Counted from the first letter of the stretch, positions 50,898 through 62,000 are shown. The stretch: 64,000 nt of DNA from Paenibacillus woosongensis (GCF_030122845.1 NZ_CP126084.1:744001-808000); one strand, 5' to 3'. Program-made: numbers and translations. The notes: a model not told the origin generated them from the sequence alone.

Positions 50898-52409
50898 ATG
50901 AAATTGCTAATAGCGGATGACCAAACTTCCCTGCACACTTTTTTGGATAAAACGATGGACTGGACAGCCTTAGGGATTACGGAAATCAAACATGCTTATG
51001 ACGGCCGGGAAACGCTGCAGCAGCTTGGCGAGTTCCTGCCGGATATCGTCTTACTGGACATTCAGATGCCATTTATGAGCGGGATCGAAACCTTGCAGCA
51101 GTTGGATCATTCCATAAAGAAGCCGAAAACGGTCATTGTAAGCGCTCACGATGAATTCACCTATGCGCGGGAAGCGCTGCGTCTAGATGTCTATCAGTAT
51201 TTGCTGAAGCCCGTGGATGTCGTATTGCTGAAGAAAACCATTCTTGAGCTTACATCCGCCATACATGCAGAGCAGCAATCCGTTCTGGCTCATGAATTCG
51301 GGAAGCTGGTGCACTCCAGGTCTGCGTATGCCAATAGCCTCGTCGTCGTCGAGCGGGCCTGCGTCTTGCTGAAGCTCCAGCAATGCGCCGTCCTCCAGAT
51401 CGAAGGAGAGAGCCTGAGCGAGCCGATGCTTGCGGAATGGCTGCTGCAGGCAGAGCCGTCGCTGATTCCGGTAGTTTACCGAAAGAGCCGGGATAAATAC
51501 AGCTGCCTGCTGGGAATAACCGCTTCAATGCCGGAAGCCAGGTTGCTGGAGCTGTGCCAGGAGACGTTATCCCGTATCCAAGCCCATATACCTGAATCTG
51601 CAGTGAGCATTGGAGCAAGCCGCATGATGAACGGATGCCATGCTGACAAGCTGCCGGAGCTGCTGGAGCAGAGCGAGGAAGCCGGCAGGCTGAGCTTCTA
51701 TACCTGTGAACCCGTGAATGCTTACCAGGAGGAAGCATTTAACGATGCATGGGGCATGCAGCATTTTCAGAGCTACGAGCAGGCCTATCGGGAAATGGTT
51801 GTCCGCGAATTCGCTCCGGAGGCTGCCAGGAAGCTGACCGCAGAAATGTTCGATTATTTCCGCAGCTCGCGGATTCCGCCGGAGGATGTCTATTCTCTAG
51901 TTCTTCATTTTCTATACGTCATTGCCCAGTCGATTCCGTCTATGGGCAGGTCAAGTACGAAGCTCGATAACATCACCATGGATGACCTTAGGAGCTATCG
52001 TAATATCCGGGAGCTGGAGCTCTTATTTATGAGCTTAATCGATCATATCGCCAGCATCATGAAAGGCCCGAACCTGACGGAGGATATGGTTATGAGAGTG
52101 AAGCAATATGTCGACCTCAACTATGGGGAGGATTTGTCTCTGCAGATGGTGGCGGACCGGTTTGGCGTAGACCGCTTTCAGTTAAGCAGGCTGTTCAAAC
52201 AGGAAATGAATGTGAACTATTGGAATTATGTGATTCAGATTAGGATGGAGAAGGCCGCCGAATTGTTGCTCCGCACGGAGGAGAAGAACAGTGTGATCGC
52301 TTCCGTGACCGGATTTGTGGATGAGAGTCACTTCAGCAGGACGTTTAAAAAATACTATGACGTGTCCCCCAAGCAATACCGTCAGCTCCATCGAGGCGAG
52401 AAACATTAA
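50898..52409 (+). CDS. AraC-type response regulator (YesN type)
   Basis: 503 aa. The ATG at 50898 follows GAGGGGG. The receiver domain (about 1-125) has the phosphorylated Asp in DIVLLDIQMPFMSG and Lys in YLLKPVDV. A middle helical region leads to a C-terminal AraC DNA-binding domain (about 405-500) with two HTH motifs (LSLQMVADRFGVDRFQLSRLF and VIASVTGFVDESHFSRTFKK, the first given in shortened sense). It should activate the SBP/permease operon just downstream. Confidence 0.93.
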   Translation: MKLLIADDQTSLHTFLDKTMDWTALGITEIKHAYDGRETLQQLGEFLPDIVLLDIQMPFMSGIETLQQLDHSIKKPKTVIVSAHDEFTYAREALRLDVYQYLLKPVDVVLLKKTILELTSAIHAEQQSVLAHEFGKLVHSRSAYANSLVVVERACVLLKLQQCAVLQIEGESLSEPMLAEWLLQAEPSLIPVVYRKSRDKYSCLLGITASMPEARLLELCQETLSRIQAHIPESAVSIGASRMMNGCHADKLPELLEQSEEAGRLSFYTCEPVNAYQEEAFNDAWGMQHFQSYEQAYREMVVREFAPEAARKLTAEMFDYFRSSRIPPEDVYSLVLHFLYVIAQSIPSMGRSSTKLDNITMDDLRSYRNIRELELLFMSLIDHIASIMKGPNLTEDMVMRVKQYVDLNYGEDLSLQMVADRFGVDRFQLSRLFKQEMNVNYWNYVIQIRMEKAAELLLRTEEKNSVIASVTGFVDESHFSRTFKKYYDVSPKQYRQLHRGEKH

Positions 52410-52488
52410 GCCGTGCAACGAAATACAAGAAGTTGCGCAACAATATGAATTCCGCCGCGAAAGGAACCGGAGTAAGCTTTGAAATGAG

Positions 52489-52502
52489 TGTAAGTGCTTA
52501 CA
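52489..52502 (+). promoter_or_regulatory. cre-like site before the sugar-binding-protein gene
   Basis: TGTAAGTGCTTACA is a near-perfect palindrome and matches 13 of 14 positions of TGWAANCGNTNWCA, 25 bp before the GTG start. CcpA control is expected for a sugar uptake operon. Confidence 0.6.
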
Positions 52503-52527
52503 ATGTTGAAATAAGGGGGAACTAAAC

Positions 52528-53805
52528 GTGAAAAGGAAGTCACTGCTGTTGGTTATGGTTATGATCGTCACGATGGTGCTGAGCGCCTGCGGAGGCAAAG
52601 ACAGTTCTGAAAGCGCAGTCAGCGGCGCCGAGGGCGGGCAAAGCAAGCAAAAGGTGAAGCTGAGCATTCTAGCCTGGAACAATGAGTCCGAAATGAAGCC
52701 GGTGCTGGAAGGTTTCCAGAAGAAATACCCGCATATTTCTTTCGATTTCCAATTTGCTCCGCCAGTCAAAGACTATATTTCGAAATTGCAGACGATGCTG
52801 CTGTCGGATTCTGCGACGGATATTTTTATGATCGCTGCCGAGAACCGCAATGAAATTATCGACGGCGGACACGCGATCGATCTGACGGACTATCCGTTCA
52901 TGGATGTGATGCTCGATAGCAATAAACCGATGCTGAGCAAGGATGGAAGAACCTACGCCTTTACGCAAAACGGCTGGGTAGGCGGTTGGTTCTACAATAA
53001 GGCGCTATTTGAGAAAGCAGGTATTACGGAGCTCCCTGAAACCTGGGATGAATTCATCGCCGTGTGCTTGAAGCTGAAAGAGGCAGGAATTGTCCCGATT
53101 TATGATACCATGCAGGATTTGACGCAAATCCATTCTGCTCTATATGGGAACATGGTGCTGTCCCAAGACCCTGATTTTGACGAGAAGATCTTTGCGGGCG
53201 AAAAAACATTTGCCGATGGATGGACAGAAGTGTTTAAAGTGTGGAAAAGAGATTTGATCGATACGAAAATTTTGACCTCCGACATGATTGGCCTGACTGG
53301 AGATCAAGTCGAAAGCGAGTTTGCACTTGGCAATGTCGCGATGTTCTTCAGCGGCCCGTGGGTGATGGATAAATTGACGCAGGTGCCGGATCTGGATTTC
53401 GGAGTGATGGGTCTGCCTGGATTCGAGAAGGGCCAGAGCTACTATGTCGGGGCGCCAGGCGTAGGGTTTGCGGTGAATAGCAAGACGAAAAACAAAGAGG
53501 AAGCGCTGCTGTTCCTGGAGTACCTGAGCAGTGAAGAAGGCCTGCAGCTGTTCTATGAGGGCACGAATTTAATCATGACGGCTAAAGGCTTCGAGGCGGA
53601 AGTGCATCCTGCCCTGCAAAACGCATATGAGGAAGGCCTGATGCAAGGCAGAATCTATTTACCTATGGTAACTTGGCCAAGATACCAGGAAGCGCTCAGA
53701 AACCAATTCGTGGTTTCGACCCAGGATATGGCTGTAGGTAAGATTACGCCGGAGGAAGCTGTTCAAGCCATTGATAAGAAATTCATTGAGATGGAGAGTT
53801 ACTAA
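52528..53805 (+). CDS. Sugar ABC transporter solute-binding lipoprotein
   Basis: 425 aa from a GTG after AAGGGGG. The lipoprotein signal KRKSLLLVMVMIVTMVLSAC has lipobox LSAC. The mature protein has the family 1 binding-protein features: LSILAWNNESEMKPVLEGF, AFTQNGWVGGWFYNK and FALGNVAMFFSGPWVMDKL. Expected to bind an oligosaccharide or other carbohydrate outside the membrane and deliver it to the two permeases next in the operon. No ATPase gene is present, so a shared MsmX-like ATPase is likely. Confidence 0.93.
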   Translation: MKRKSLLLVMVMIVTMVLSACGGKDSSESAVSGAEGGQSKQKVKLSILAWNNESEMKPVLEGFQKKYPHISFDFQFAPPVKDYISKLQTMLLSDSATDIFMIAAENRNEIIDGGHAIDLTDYPFMDVMLDSNKPMLSKDGRTYAFTQNGWVGGWFYNKALFEKAGITELPETWDEFIAVCLKLKEAGIVPIYDTMQDLTQIHSALYGNMVLSQDPDFDEKIFAGEKTFADGWTEVFKVWKRDLIDTKILTSDMIGLTGDQVESEFALGNVAMFFSGPWVMDKLTQVPDLDFGVMGLPGFEKGQSYYVGAPGVGFAVNSKTKNKEEALLFLEYLSSEEGLQLFYEGTNLIMTAKGFEAEVHPALQNAYEEGLMQGRIYLPMVTWPRYQEALRNQFVVSTQDMAVGKITPEEAVQAIDKKFIEMESY

Positions 53806-53834
53806 GGTCTAGCTCACTGAAAGGAAGATCAATC

Positions 53835-54719
53835 TTGGGTAAATTTATGCGACAGCTGCAATACCAGGTGTTTCTGATTCCGATTCTGATCATCTATACC
53901 TTGTTTACGATTTACCCGTTAATTCGCTCATTTATGCTCAGCCTGACTAATTTTAACGGGTATTCAACGAACTATGACTTTATCGGCTTGAAAAATTATG
54001 TGCGCTTGTTCGCCGACAATGCGATCGTATCGGGAATATCATTTACGATATTGTTTGCGGTCGCAACAACGGTGCTGGTCACTTTACTTGCGATTCCGCT
54101 AGCGCTTGTTCTGGATCAGAATTTTTTCAGCAAAAATGTACTGCGGGCGGTCTTTTTCTTCCCGTCCATTCCGAGCGGCCTGCTGTTGGCCTTTATCTGG
54201 GGCTTTATCTTCGCGCCGATCCCGTCGGGGATTCTGAACACATTCCTGCGCGAACTGTTCGGGATGTCGGCACAGCCATGGTTATCCGATCCTGTGCTGG
54301 CCAAGATTTCGACGATTGTCGTCGCTGTTTGGGCCACGACCGGTTGGCACGCAGTCATTTATCTGGCCTTCCTTCAGTCGATTTCCAAGGACTTCTTCGA
54401 GGCAGCGGCGATCGATGGCGCCAACAAGTGGCAGCAGATCCGCTACATTACCATTCCGCTGCTGGCTCCGGCGATGACGGTGAGCGTGCTGCTCTTAATC
54501 ACTAACGGCTTGAAGGTTTATGAGATCCCGTTTGCATTAACGAACGGCGGACCTGGTTTTGAGACGCATACGATTACGCAGGTGATCGTGCTCCGGGGGA
54601 TTTCCGAAGCTCAGTTCGGACTCGCGTCTGCGATTTCGGTCATCTTCTTCCTTATCGTGCTAGTGATTGGCTTCGTCCAATTCAACCTGATGCAGAAAAG
54701 GGAGGAACGCATGCAATGA
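53835..54719 (+). CDS. Sugar ABC transporter permease (MalF type)
   Basis: 294 aa from a TTG after AAAGGAAG; an ATG four codons on is an alternative. Six membrane helices; the EAA loop that docks the ATPase reads EAAAIDGANKWQQIRYITIPLL. A conserved MTVSVLLL and a C-terminal RREE-type tail are seen. It pairs with the second permease, whose start overlaps its stop by 4 bp. Confidence 0.93.
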   Translation: MGKFMRQLQYQVFLIPILIIYTLFTIYPLIRSFMLSLTNFNGYSTNYDFIGLKNYVRLFADNAIVSGISFTILFAVATTVLVTLLAIPLALVLDQNFFSKNVLRAVFFFPSIPSGLLLAFIWGFIFAPIPSGILNTFLRELFGMSAQPWLSDPVLAKISTIVVAVWATTGWHAVIYLAFLQSISKDFFEAAAIDGANKWQQIRYITIPLLAPAMTVSVLLLITNGLKVYEIPFALTNGGPGFETHTITQVIVLRGISEAQFGLASAISVIFFLIVLVIGFVQFNLMQKREERMQ

Positions 54720-55540
54720 TAGGATCCAAACGGAAATTATGGATACTGGATGTTCTTATGCTTCCTTTCGGACTGCTCACCTTTTTCCCTTTTTACATTA
54801 TTATCGTCAACACATTTAAAAGCGAATTCGAGACGGCAACGAAGCCGGTCAGCTTGCCTACAAGCTGGAACTTCTCGAATTATGCCAGAGTCTTTGAGGA
54901 GACGCCGATACTGCGCAGCTTCGGCAACAGCTTGTTTCTGACCGTAACAGCCGTTATCCTGATGGTGCTGATCGGAGCCATGGCAGCGTATCCAATCGTG
55001 TATAACCGGACTCGCGTAAACCGGGTCATTATGGGATATTTGCTGCTCGGGTTCATGGTTCCATTTCAGACGCTGCTGGTGCCGCTGTTCCAGTTGATGA
55101 CCAACTTGAAGCTGGTGGATAAGCTGTATGGATTAACGACCATGTACTTAGGGGGCTCGGTGTTTGTCTTCTTCCTGATCCTGGGGTATATGAAGACCAT
55201 TCCGAAGGATCTGTCGGAGGCAGCCATTATCGATGGCTGCTCCATCTGGGGCATATTCTGGAAGATCATCCTGCCTTTGCTGCAGCCGATTACCGTAACC
55301 TGTGCTGTGCTGCAAACGATGTGGATTTGGAACGATTTCCTGTCCCCGATGCTGTTCCTTAGCTCCCGGGAGAATACAACGCTCGTTCTGGAGATTTATA
55401 AAGCTAAAGGAGAGTTCGCGGTCAATTGGCCCATGTTCATGACGATGACGGTCATTACCCTTGCTCCTGTGTTTGTATTCTTTATCGCCATGCAGAAGCA
55501 AATCGTAGAGGGGATCGTTGGCGGAGCTGTGAAAGGGTAA
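54716..55540 (+). CDS. Sugar ABC transporter permease (MalG type)
   Basis: 274 aa, overlapping the first permease by 4 bp (ATGA). Six helices; the EAA loop reads EAAIIDGCSIWGIFWKIILP, and the C-terminal IVEGIVGGAVKG is the standard MalG-type ending. It forms the channel with the MalF-type subunit. A degenerate tail of another binding protein gene lies directly downstream. Confidence 0.93.
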   Translation: MIGSKRKLWILDVLMLPFGLLTFFPFYIIIVNTFKSEFETATKPVSLPTSWNFSNYARVFEETPILRSFGNSLFLTVTAVILMVLIGAMAAYPIVYNRTRVNRVIMGYLLLGFMVPFQTLLVPLFQLMTNLKLVDKLYGLTTMYLGGSVFVFFLILGYMKTIPKDLSEAAIIDGCSIWGIFWKIILPLLQPITVTCAVLQTMWIWNDFLSPMLFLSSRENTTLVLEIYKAKGEFAVNWPMFMTMTVITLAPVFVFFIAMQKQIVEGIVGGAVKG

Positions 55541-55545
55541 GAGGA

Positions 55546-55633
55546 ATTCAGGCAGTGAGCGACAAAATCACGAAGCCGAGATATACGACCCAATTCAGCC
55601 GAGCTGGGATAATATGAGCGTGGCTTAGGCTGG
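55546..55633 (+). pseudogene. Decayed 3' tail of a second solute-binding-protein gene
   Basis: Aligns with the end of the truncated binding-protein gene (about 48831-48921): GACAAAATCACGAAG.CCGAG, then ..TGGGATAATATGAGCGTGG. Allowing one indel it reads KITKPEIYDPIQPSWDNMSV, against KITKPEMYEQFQQNWDNLSV. It follows the MalG-type permease by about 5 bp, so a binding-protein gene once ended this operon. Confidence 0.65.
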
Positions 55634-55663
55634 AAAATGAATAGAAACTACAAGCTGAAAGCT

Positions 55664-55697
55664 GCCTTCAACGTGATGTTGGGGGTGGTTTTTTTTG
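55664..55697 (+). terminator. Terminator of the sugar ABC operon
   Basis: CCTTCAAC GTGAT GTTGGGGG (with wobble pairs) followed by TGGTTTTTTTT. Confidence 0.65.
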
Positions 55698-55800
55698 TTA
55701 ATTCAACCAGATAAGGGACTTTATGACTATACAGGATCAAATGTAAGTTAGCCGATAAAGATGATACATATTCATAAATTTGGGAAATGGAGGAAATGAG

Positions 55801-58800
55801 TTGAATCTTAGAAAATTAGTTTTGCTTGCCTTGACTGTCCTGCTGCTTCTAGGAAGTTTTGGGCCTGTATCAACATTTGCCGAAGGAGAAGTACTGCCTG
55901 TAGAGGTGCGAGGTCACCAGCGGATAAATGACGCTTCCCCATCTTTAGATGAATGGGTGCCTGATATCGACACTATAGAAATTGATGATACGCCACTGTC
56001 CCCGGAAGAACTAACGGTGACGGACAGCACCTATATGTTTATGCTCGCTGCTGCAAAGGTTAGCTTGGTCATATATCCCGGGGAAAGCGTCCAGTTTACG
56101 AATGAGACATCCACCACAACGACCTTAACGACAGATGCCAAGTCAACGAATAATATTCGCGTTGATTATGTTTCCTATAATGCGGATGGGAAGGTCGTGT
56201 CGGATGACATGGCGTACACGGGTAATCCGCTTGTTTACTCTAAAGGGGGATATACTGTCGTTTCTGCGGATTACGGTTACCCGGTAACGGTAACCTTTAA
56301 TGACGTACTTACTTATTCTTACGTACCGGTTCCCGCTTTGCTTAAAACAACATTGCACCGTGGTGAGAGTTATTTATTCTCTAACGAATCGCTTGCTGCG
56401 AGAAGCATCATAAGCGACGCAACTTCCTCCAACGGGATGCGCTATGACTTTGCCGTCTATAAAAGCGATGGTTCTTTAGAAAAGTCAAGTTTTGATGCCT
56501 ATTCCAAGCCTTCTTTTAGTGTAGGAGATACGATTGTACTTACGGGAGCTTCTGACATACCGGTTACCGTAGCCGTTCCGTACGAAGGCTTCTATGGTTA
56601 TGAAACGGACGAGTCGGCATACGATAGCCTCTTATTATATCCCGGAGAAAGCCATGAGTTTACCAATGTTGGGACGAAGTCCGATCGTCCGGAGCATGCG
56701 GGAACCTCCAAAGATAAATTTGATTATGTCGTCTACTCGCCGGATGGCTCAGAAGTTTCCAGGGGCACGAATACGACCACTTTACCGTTGGTAGCGGTAG
56801 GAAGACGTGTAGCTATTACTTTGGTTACGGAGAACCCGGTTCGCGTCGGCGCTCCATATCGCTCCTTTATGAGAGAAAATCGCAGAGATGAGGCGCTCAG
56901 CAGGGTTACTGTATCGCCAGGGGACTCTTATATCTTCACGAATAACGGTACGCTGCGGAATGGCGTTAAGAATGATGCTAGAGCAGTGAAAGGCCGATAC
57001 GATTACGTCGTATACGACGTCAATGGAGATTATGTTTCTCAAGGCTTTAACTCTTTGGGTACACCAACCCTTTCTCCCGGATCTATCGTCATTTTTACGG
57101 TTCGGGACAGCGCTCCGGTTACCTTCGAGTACGCCGATGATTTCTCGGCAGAAGTTAGCGATGAGCCTTCACACTTCAGGGTGACTCTATCCAGGGGAGA
57201 GAGCTTTGAGTTTAGAAATATCAGCTCCACTGCCAGATATTTGTACAGCATTGCTTCTTCCAGCAGCCGCTTCGACTGGGCGGAATACTACCCGGATGGC
57301 ACGCAGCAAGGGAGGAGAGCTAACACCTATACTAATCCGCAGGTTGCAAAAGGTAACAGTATCGTTGTGACCGCGGTGTCCGATATTCCGGTTACGTTTG
57401 GCGCCATATACCGCTTGTTTGATTGGAAGGACAAGGAAGGCGTGGCCATTTCCAAGCAAATCGTGCATAACGGGGAGTCGTACCTGTTCACAAATATCGG
57501 ATCCAGGTCAAGAGCGATTACTAGTGATACGGCTCAAAGCGGCGGAAAATTTGACGTCGCGATATACAACAATGACGGAAGCGTAGACCGGGGAGGTTTT
57601 GATGAAAAAGGCAGCGTATTGATACCTGCCGGAGGTTATGCGATTGTCACAGGGCAATCTGTGAACCCGGTAACATTCTCTTACACCGACTCTTTTACAT
57701 CCGATCCGTCGGCATATCCTGCGATGCTGCGGGCTACTGTACTGCCAGGTAATTCCTATACTTATGTGAACATTAGCGGTCAGTCGGAATACTTGTACAG
57801 CGATGCAACCTCTTCAAAGGAATTTGCATATGTCCTAAGACGGCCAGATGGAACGATTCGGGGAGACAATCCAAGCCGCTACACTCCCGTCTCAGTTCCT
57901 GCAGAGCATTCTATTACAGTTGCACCATTAACGGAGGCCATCACCTTTGGAGGGGTCTATACGTCCTTTACGGGAGTGCCTGGGGAAAACCCTGCGGTCA
58001 ACAAAGTGACCCTATCTAAAAATGAAAGCTACTTATTTGTGAATTTGCAGTCATCATCGCAAACCCTAACCAGCGACGCATCTAATAACAGGCTGTCTAT
58101 GTTTGATTACGCTATATACGCTGCAAATGGAGAGCCGCTGGATGCTGAGTTCGATCAGCAAGGCAGCCTTTCCGTTCCTGGCGGGGCAGAAGTGGTCGTA
58201 ACGGTAGTAACGGATCAATCCGTCACGTTTACGTACGGGCAATCCTTCCAGGCAGTGCCAAGTCTGGAGCAAGCGTTACTGAAAAGCACATTGTCCACAA
58301 ATCAGAGCGCAGGATTTAAGAATATAGGCAGCTTTGCCGCGAAGTTGACTACAAATGCGAGTACATCGGGAAATCGTTCCTTTGATTATACGATCTTAGA
58401 TTCAAACGGGACGGTGATCAGGGAGGGTGAGAAGGCGACCGTATCTTATCCGATCCCTGCTGGCGGAACCATTCAGGTGAAGACGGCACTCGGGAACCCG
58501 GTTACCTTTGCGGCTCCTTACCGGACGTTTGAAACGGTCGACGTACAGGAGTATCACTTTGAAGAACTTCTGCATCGGCAAGTGGCATACGTGTACAAAG
58601 CAGCCGGCCAAAACGGCTATTACCGTTTTGTCGCACCCGAAACAGGACAATATCGCTTCGCCACCAAGGAATTGCGGAACTTCTCCCAGCAGCCGGAATT
58701 GACATTATATGATCAGCCAGAGCTGACAACGCCGATATTGCCGCTAGAGGATAGCGAACAGGAATTTGGAGTGGATTACACGGTATGGGAATTCGACTTA

Positions 58801-59025
58801 GAGGGTGGGAAGCCCTACTACTTGAAGCTAACTGAGAAAAATTCGCAGCCATTCGAATTTCAAATCATGGTGGCTCTGATGGAGATCAAACCTGAGGCGT
58901 CTTTTCGATATAGACCGGATGGACGGCTGACTCAAATCATTTATCCGTCAGGGGATATTCTTCTTTACGACTACGATTCCAAGGGCAATTTGAAGCAAAG
59001 AACGAAGAAAATATATCCGTTTTAA
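55801..59025 (+). CDS. Secreted protein with nine ~90-aa repeats and a C-terminal YD motif
   Basis: 1074 aa from a TTG after GGAGGAAATGAG. Signal peptide about 1-28 (LVLLALTVLLLLGSFGPVST). Residues about 85-910 hold nine copies of a ~90-residue unit. Each opens with a strand plus GESYLFTN-like motif (YPGES, HRGES, SPGDS, SRGES, HNGES and so on), has FDYVVY..DG in the middle and closes with PVTF. A pre-peptidase-C-like beta domain follows (about 925-1030), then FRYRPDGRLTQIIYPSG...YDYDSKGN, an RHS/YD-type repeat. It is 38 bp upstream of the RHS toxin gene and probably cotranscribed. The repeat family is not one I can name; it may be a surface or delivery partner. Confidence 0.75.
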   Translation: MNLRKLVLLALTVLLLLGSFGPVSTFAEGEVLPVEVRGHQRINDASPSLDEWVPDIDTIEIDDTPLSPEELTVTDSTYMFMLAAAKVSLVIYPGESVQFTNETSTTTTLTTDAKSTNNIRVDYVSYNADGKVVSDDMAYTGNPLVYSKGGYTVVSADYGYPVTVTFNDVLTYSYVPVPALLKTTLHRGESYLFSNESLAARSIISDATSSNGMRYDFAVYKSDGSLEKSSFDAYSKPSFSVGDTIVLTGASDIPVTVAVPYEGFYGYETDESAYDSLLLYPGESHEFTNVGTKSDRPEHAGTSKDKFDYVVYSPDGSEVSRGTNTTTLPLVAVGRRVAITLVTENPVRVGAPYRSFMRENRRDEALSRVTVSPGDSYIFTNNGTLRNGVKNDARAVKGRYDYVVYDVNGDYVSQGFNSLGTPTLSPGSIVIFTVRDSAPVTFEYADDFSAEVSDEPSHFRVTLSRGESFEFRNISSTARYLYSIASSSSRFDWAEYYPDGTQQGRRANTYTNPQVAKGNSIVVTAVSDIPVTFGAIYRLFDWKDKEGVAISKQIVHNGESYLFTNIGSRSRAITSDTAQSGGKFDVAIYNNDGSVDRGGFDEKGSVLIPAGGYAIVTGQSVNPVTFSYTDSFTSDPSAYPAMLRATVLPGNSYTYVNISGQSEYLYSDATSSKEFAYVLRRPDGTIRGDNPSRYTPVSVPAEHSITVAPLTEAITFGGVYTSFTGVPGENPAVNKVTLSKNESYLFVNLQSSSQTLTSDASNNRLSMFDYAIYAANGEPLDAEFDQQGSLSVPGGAEVVVTVVTDQSVTFTYGQSFQAVPSLEQALLKSTLSTNQSAGFKNIGSFAAKLTTNASTSGNRSFDYTILDSNGTVIREGEKATVSYPIPAGGTIQVKTALGNPVTFAAPYRTFETVDVQEYHFEELLHRQVAYVYKAAGQNGYYRFVAPETGQYRFATKELRNFSQQPELTLYDQPELTTPILPLEDSEQEFGVDYTVWEFDLEGGKPYYLKLTEKNSQPFEFQIMVALMEIKPEASFRYRPDGRLTQIIYPSGDILLYDYDSKGNLKQRTKKIYPF

Positions 59026-59063
59026 GGTTTAAGGCCTTTTAAGAGAAAAACTGAGGTGAAATC

Positions 59064-62000
59064 ATGAAAAGAATAATATGTTTCGTTCTGTGCTTGACCT
59101 TGATCAGCGCGAGTCTGCTGGAAACTGTCGTATATGGAGCATGGGAACCAAGCAATATATCTGCAGTTGAAGTCGAGTCCGCTAGTGGAAGTATATTGAC
59201 GGTTTCCGGGATTCTCCGGCAATTTGATGTCAGCGAGGATTGGCTGGATGAACAGTTGTCTAAAGGTTATACGCTGTACCAAATTTACACGGCTTTGCAA
59301 GGGGGAAAAGCGGGTTATGAGACGGCTATTTCCCGTTATGACGTAACGCGTGGGATTGAGGAAGCAGACCTACTTGCGCCGCAAACGGAGGTAAGCGCCA
59401 ACCATACTTACTCTGCGCTAGTCCATGATTTTTCAGCGGCTGCCCAATCCCAGGAGTATGATCAAGCGGCAGTTGAGCATTATTCCTTGCAGGATGATTC
59501 CTCTTTATATGAAGTAGGGTATGGGACGGATTCAATTTCTACGGCGACCGGGGAAATGAAGCTTCGTTATTTGGACTTCTCGCTGCCGGGAGCTCTGTCC
59601 TTTCCATTGGTTCGTGTATATGACAGTGCCAGAGCTAATGATGAAATCGGCGTTAGGCTCGAGAATGGGGCCTACATCAATGAAACCCGCATTCGCAGGG
59701 ATGAGCTGGACACGGCTATTGGCCGAGGATGGAGATGGGAAATTCCGTATATTGATACCTATGGCGGTTCACGGATTCTGGATTTCCCCGGAGTAGGCCG
59801 TTACAAGCTGTCTGAAGATATGCAGCTGGAAGGCTACTTATGGAACGATCTTAGATTGACAACAGACCTCACGCAAACAGTTGGAAACTCTACAAGCGAA
59901 ATAAAGCTGTCTGTCCGCAATGGAAATCAATATTTTTTCAATTCTTCAGGGCATCTAATCCTGACTGCGGACAATTACGGGAATAAAGTATATTTTCACT
60001 ACGCTGCGCAGGGCGACGGTACAGTTTTGTCACGAATCGTCAATAGCGACGGCAATGAATTGGTCTTCTCTTATTTGGGAGACCAAGTGACAGTAACCCA
60101 ATCCGGTACGAATCGAAAAATGGAATATTTTCAAAAGGAAGAGTACGGCCAGAAGGTTCTCAGCGAGGCAAAAGACGCCGCCGGACGCAGCACGAAATAT
60201 TACTATTCCTACCCGGAGTCCCGATTTAATTTTTTGCCCTGGCTAACCCACCAGGAGGAACTTCAGCCAGTCAAATCATCTGCGCTGCTGCTCAGGATTG
60301 TTCGTCCGGGTTCCGGGATGACCGACTTCGATTACACTCCGGTACGGAAGCAGATCGGGGATTTCGCCACTGACTTTGTATTTAAAGTCAGTTCTCGCCA
60401 GGACTCATACTCTACTACGGCTGGCGACGAAGTTCTACACCCGGTAACATTCCGATATTCCGGTGAGGATTTGAACAGCTACGGAGAAGCTGCAGCCTGG
60501 ACGACGACGATGGAAGCTTCGCGTTCCAAGGATACGCGAGTTTTTAATAAAATTTTTCAATCGAGCAGCAAGCCGGATATCCATTACTTAAGCGAGCAGC
60601 GCAGCGAAGAAGGGAGCACGCAGTACAAGCAGCAATTCACTTACGATGAAACGAAGGGCTGGAATGCTCCTGTTCAGATCGCCGAAAGTTACATGCAGGG
60701 AGGCAGTGCTTCAGATCCTTTTTCTGTTAATTATCAATACAATGATGAGGGACTGGTGACGGCGGAAAATTGGAGTACGGGACAGGAGATCACCTATGAA
60801 TATGCTGTATCTGCTGCTCCGTTCTACTGGGTGCTGCCAAGCAAAATCAGCACCAAGCTCAGCAGTAATCAGTCAAGGGTGGAGCAATATCAGTACAATA
60901 ACCAGGGGAGCGTGCTGCAATCCAGCGTTAGAGAGAATAGCGCAAGCGGCAAGCTATTGGCGCAAACCGATTTCACATACGATGCTTATGGAAATATCGC
61001 CTCCTCTAATGTTAAGGATGATAAAAGAACGAATACGGTGAACTATGCGTACCAATCTCCTTATGGGAAACATTTGCCGACAAAACGCTCGATGGTCGTT
61101 CATTCCGTGGATGGTTTTTATACTGAAGTTAGCCAACGTTATGAATATACTTCAGCGGGTGAAATAAAATCGGCAGAAGATGCGTCGGGAGCGGTGACCT
61201 CATATACTTATGATGCAATTGGCCGCCTGATCGAAACACTTTACAGTGATCGGACCAAGAAGACGGTGAGATATGAGGATGAGCTGAACACGGTCACGAC
61301 TACGGGCACGGAAGGCATCGTCATCGTCGAAAAATTTAACCCGCTTGGACTGCTCGTTCAGGAGAAGGTAGATGACGCTCTTTTCCAATACGTATATGAC
61401 CAAGAAGGGAATATGAAGGAGTCTATAGACGCCGAGCGAAATAAAACCAGTTATGTCTATGACGGCTTCAATCGCCTTACGGGCACTATCTTTGCAGACG
61501 GTTCTCAGGACAGAGTCGAGTATGATATGGTTGGCCGCACGACGACTTACACCGACCCTGCTGGCGTGAAGCATCAGGAGAAGACGGATCTGCTTGGAAA
61601 TGTATTGTCGTTCGAGGAATCGAGAAACGGGGTTTATATTCCTCTGGAGCAGACGGTCTACGATTTGGAAGGCCATCCGGTGATCGTCACGGACGGAAAT
61701 GGCGGACAGACCCGATATGAATATGATGCGCTTGGACGGATGATATCAGTCACCGATCCTGAGCAGCGTTCGACGCGTTATACGTACAGCTTGGCAGGCG
61801 ATCTGACCAAAATTCAATATCCGGATAATACGTATGTGGAGAAGGAATACAACCAGGCAGGCAACCTGATCCGGCAAATGAATGAGGAACGGCTCGTTGA
61901 GGCTTTCTTTTACGATTCACGGGGCAACCTGATCAGGTCGCTGGATCACGCGAGTCAATTTACGGAATACGAGTATAATAGCGATAACTTGCTTACCCTG

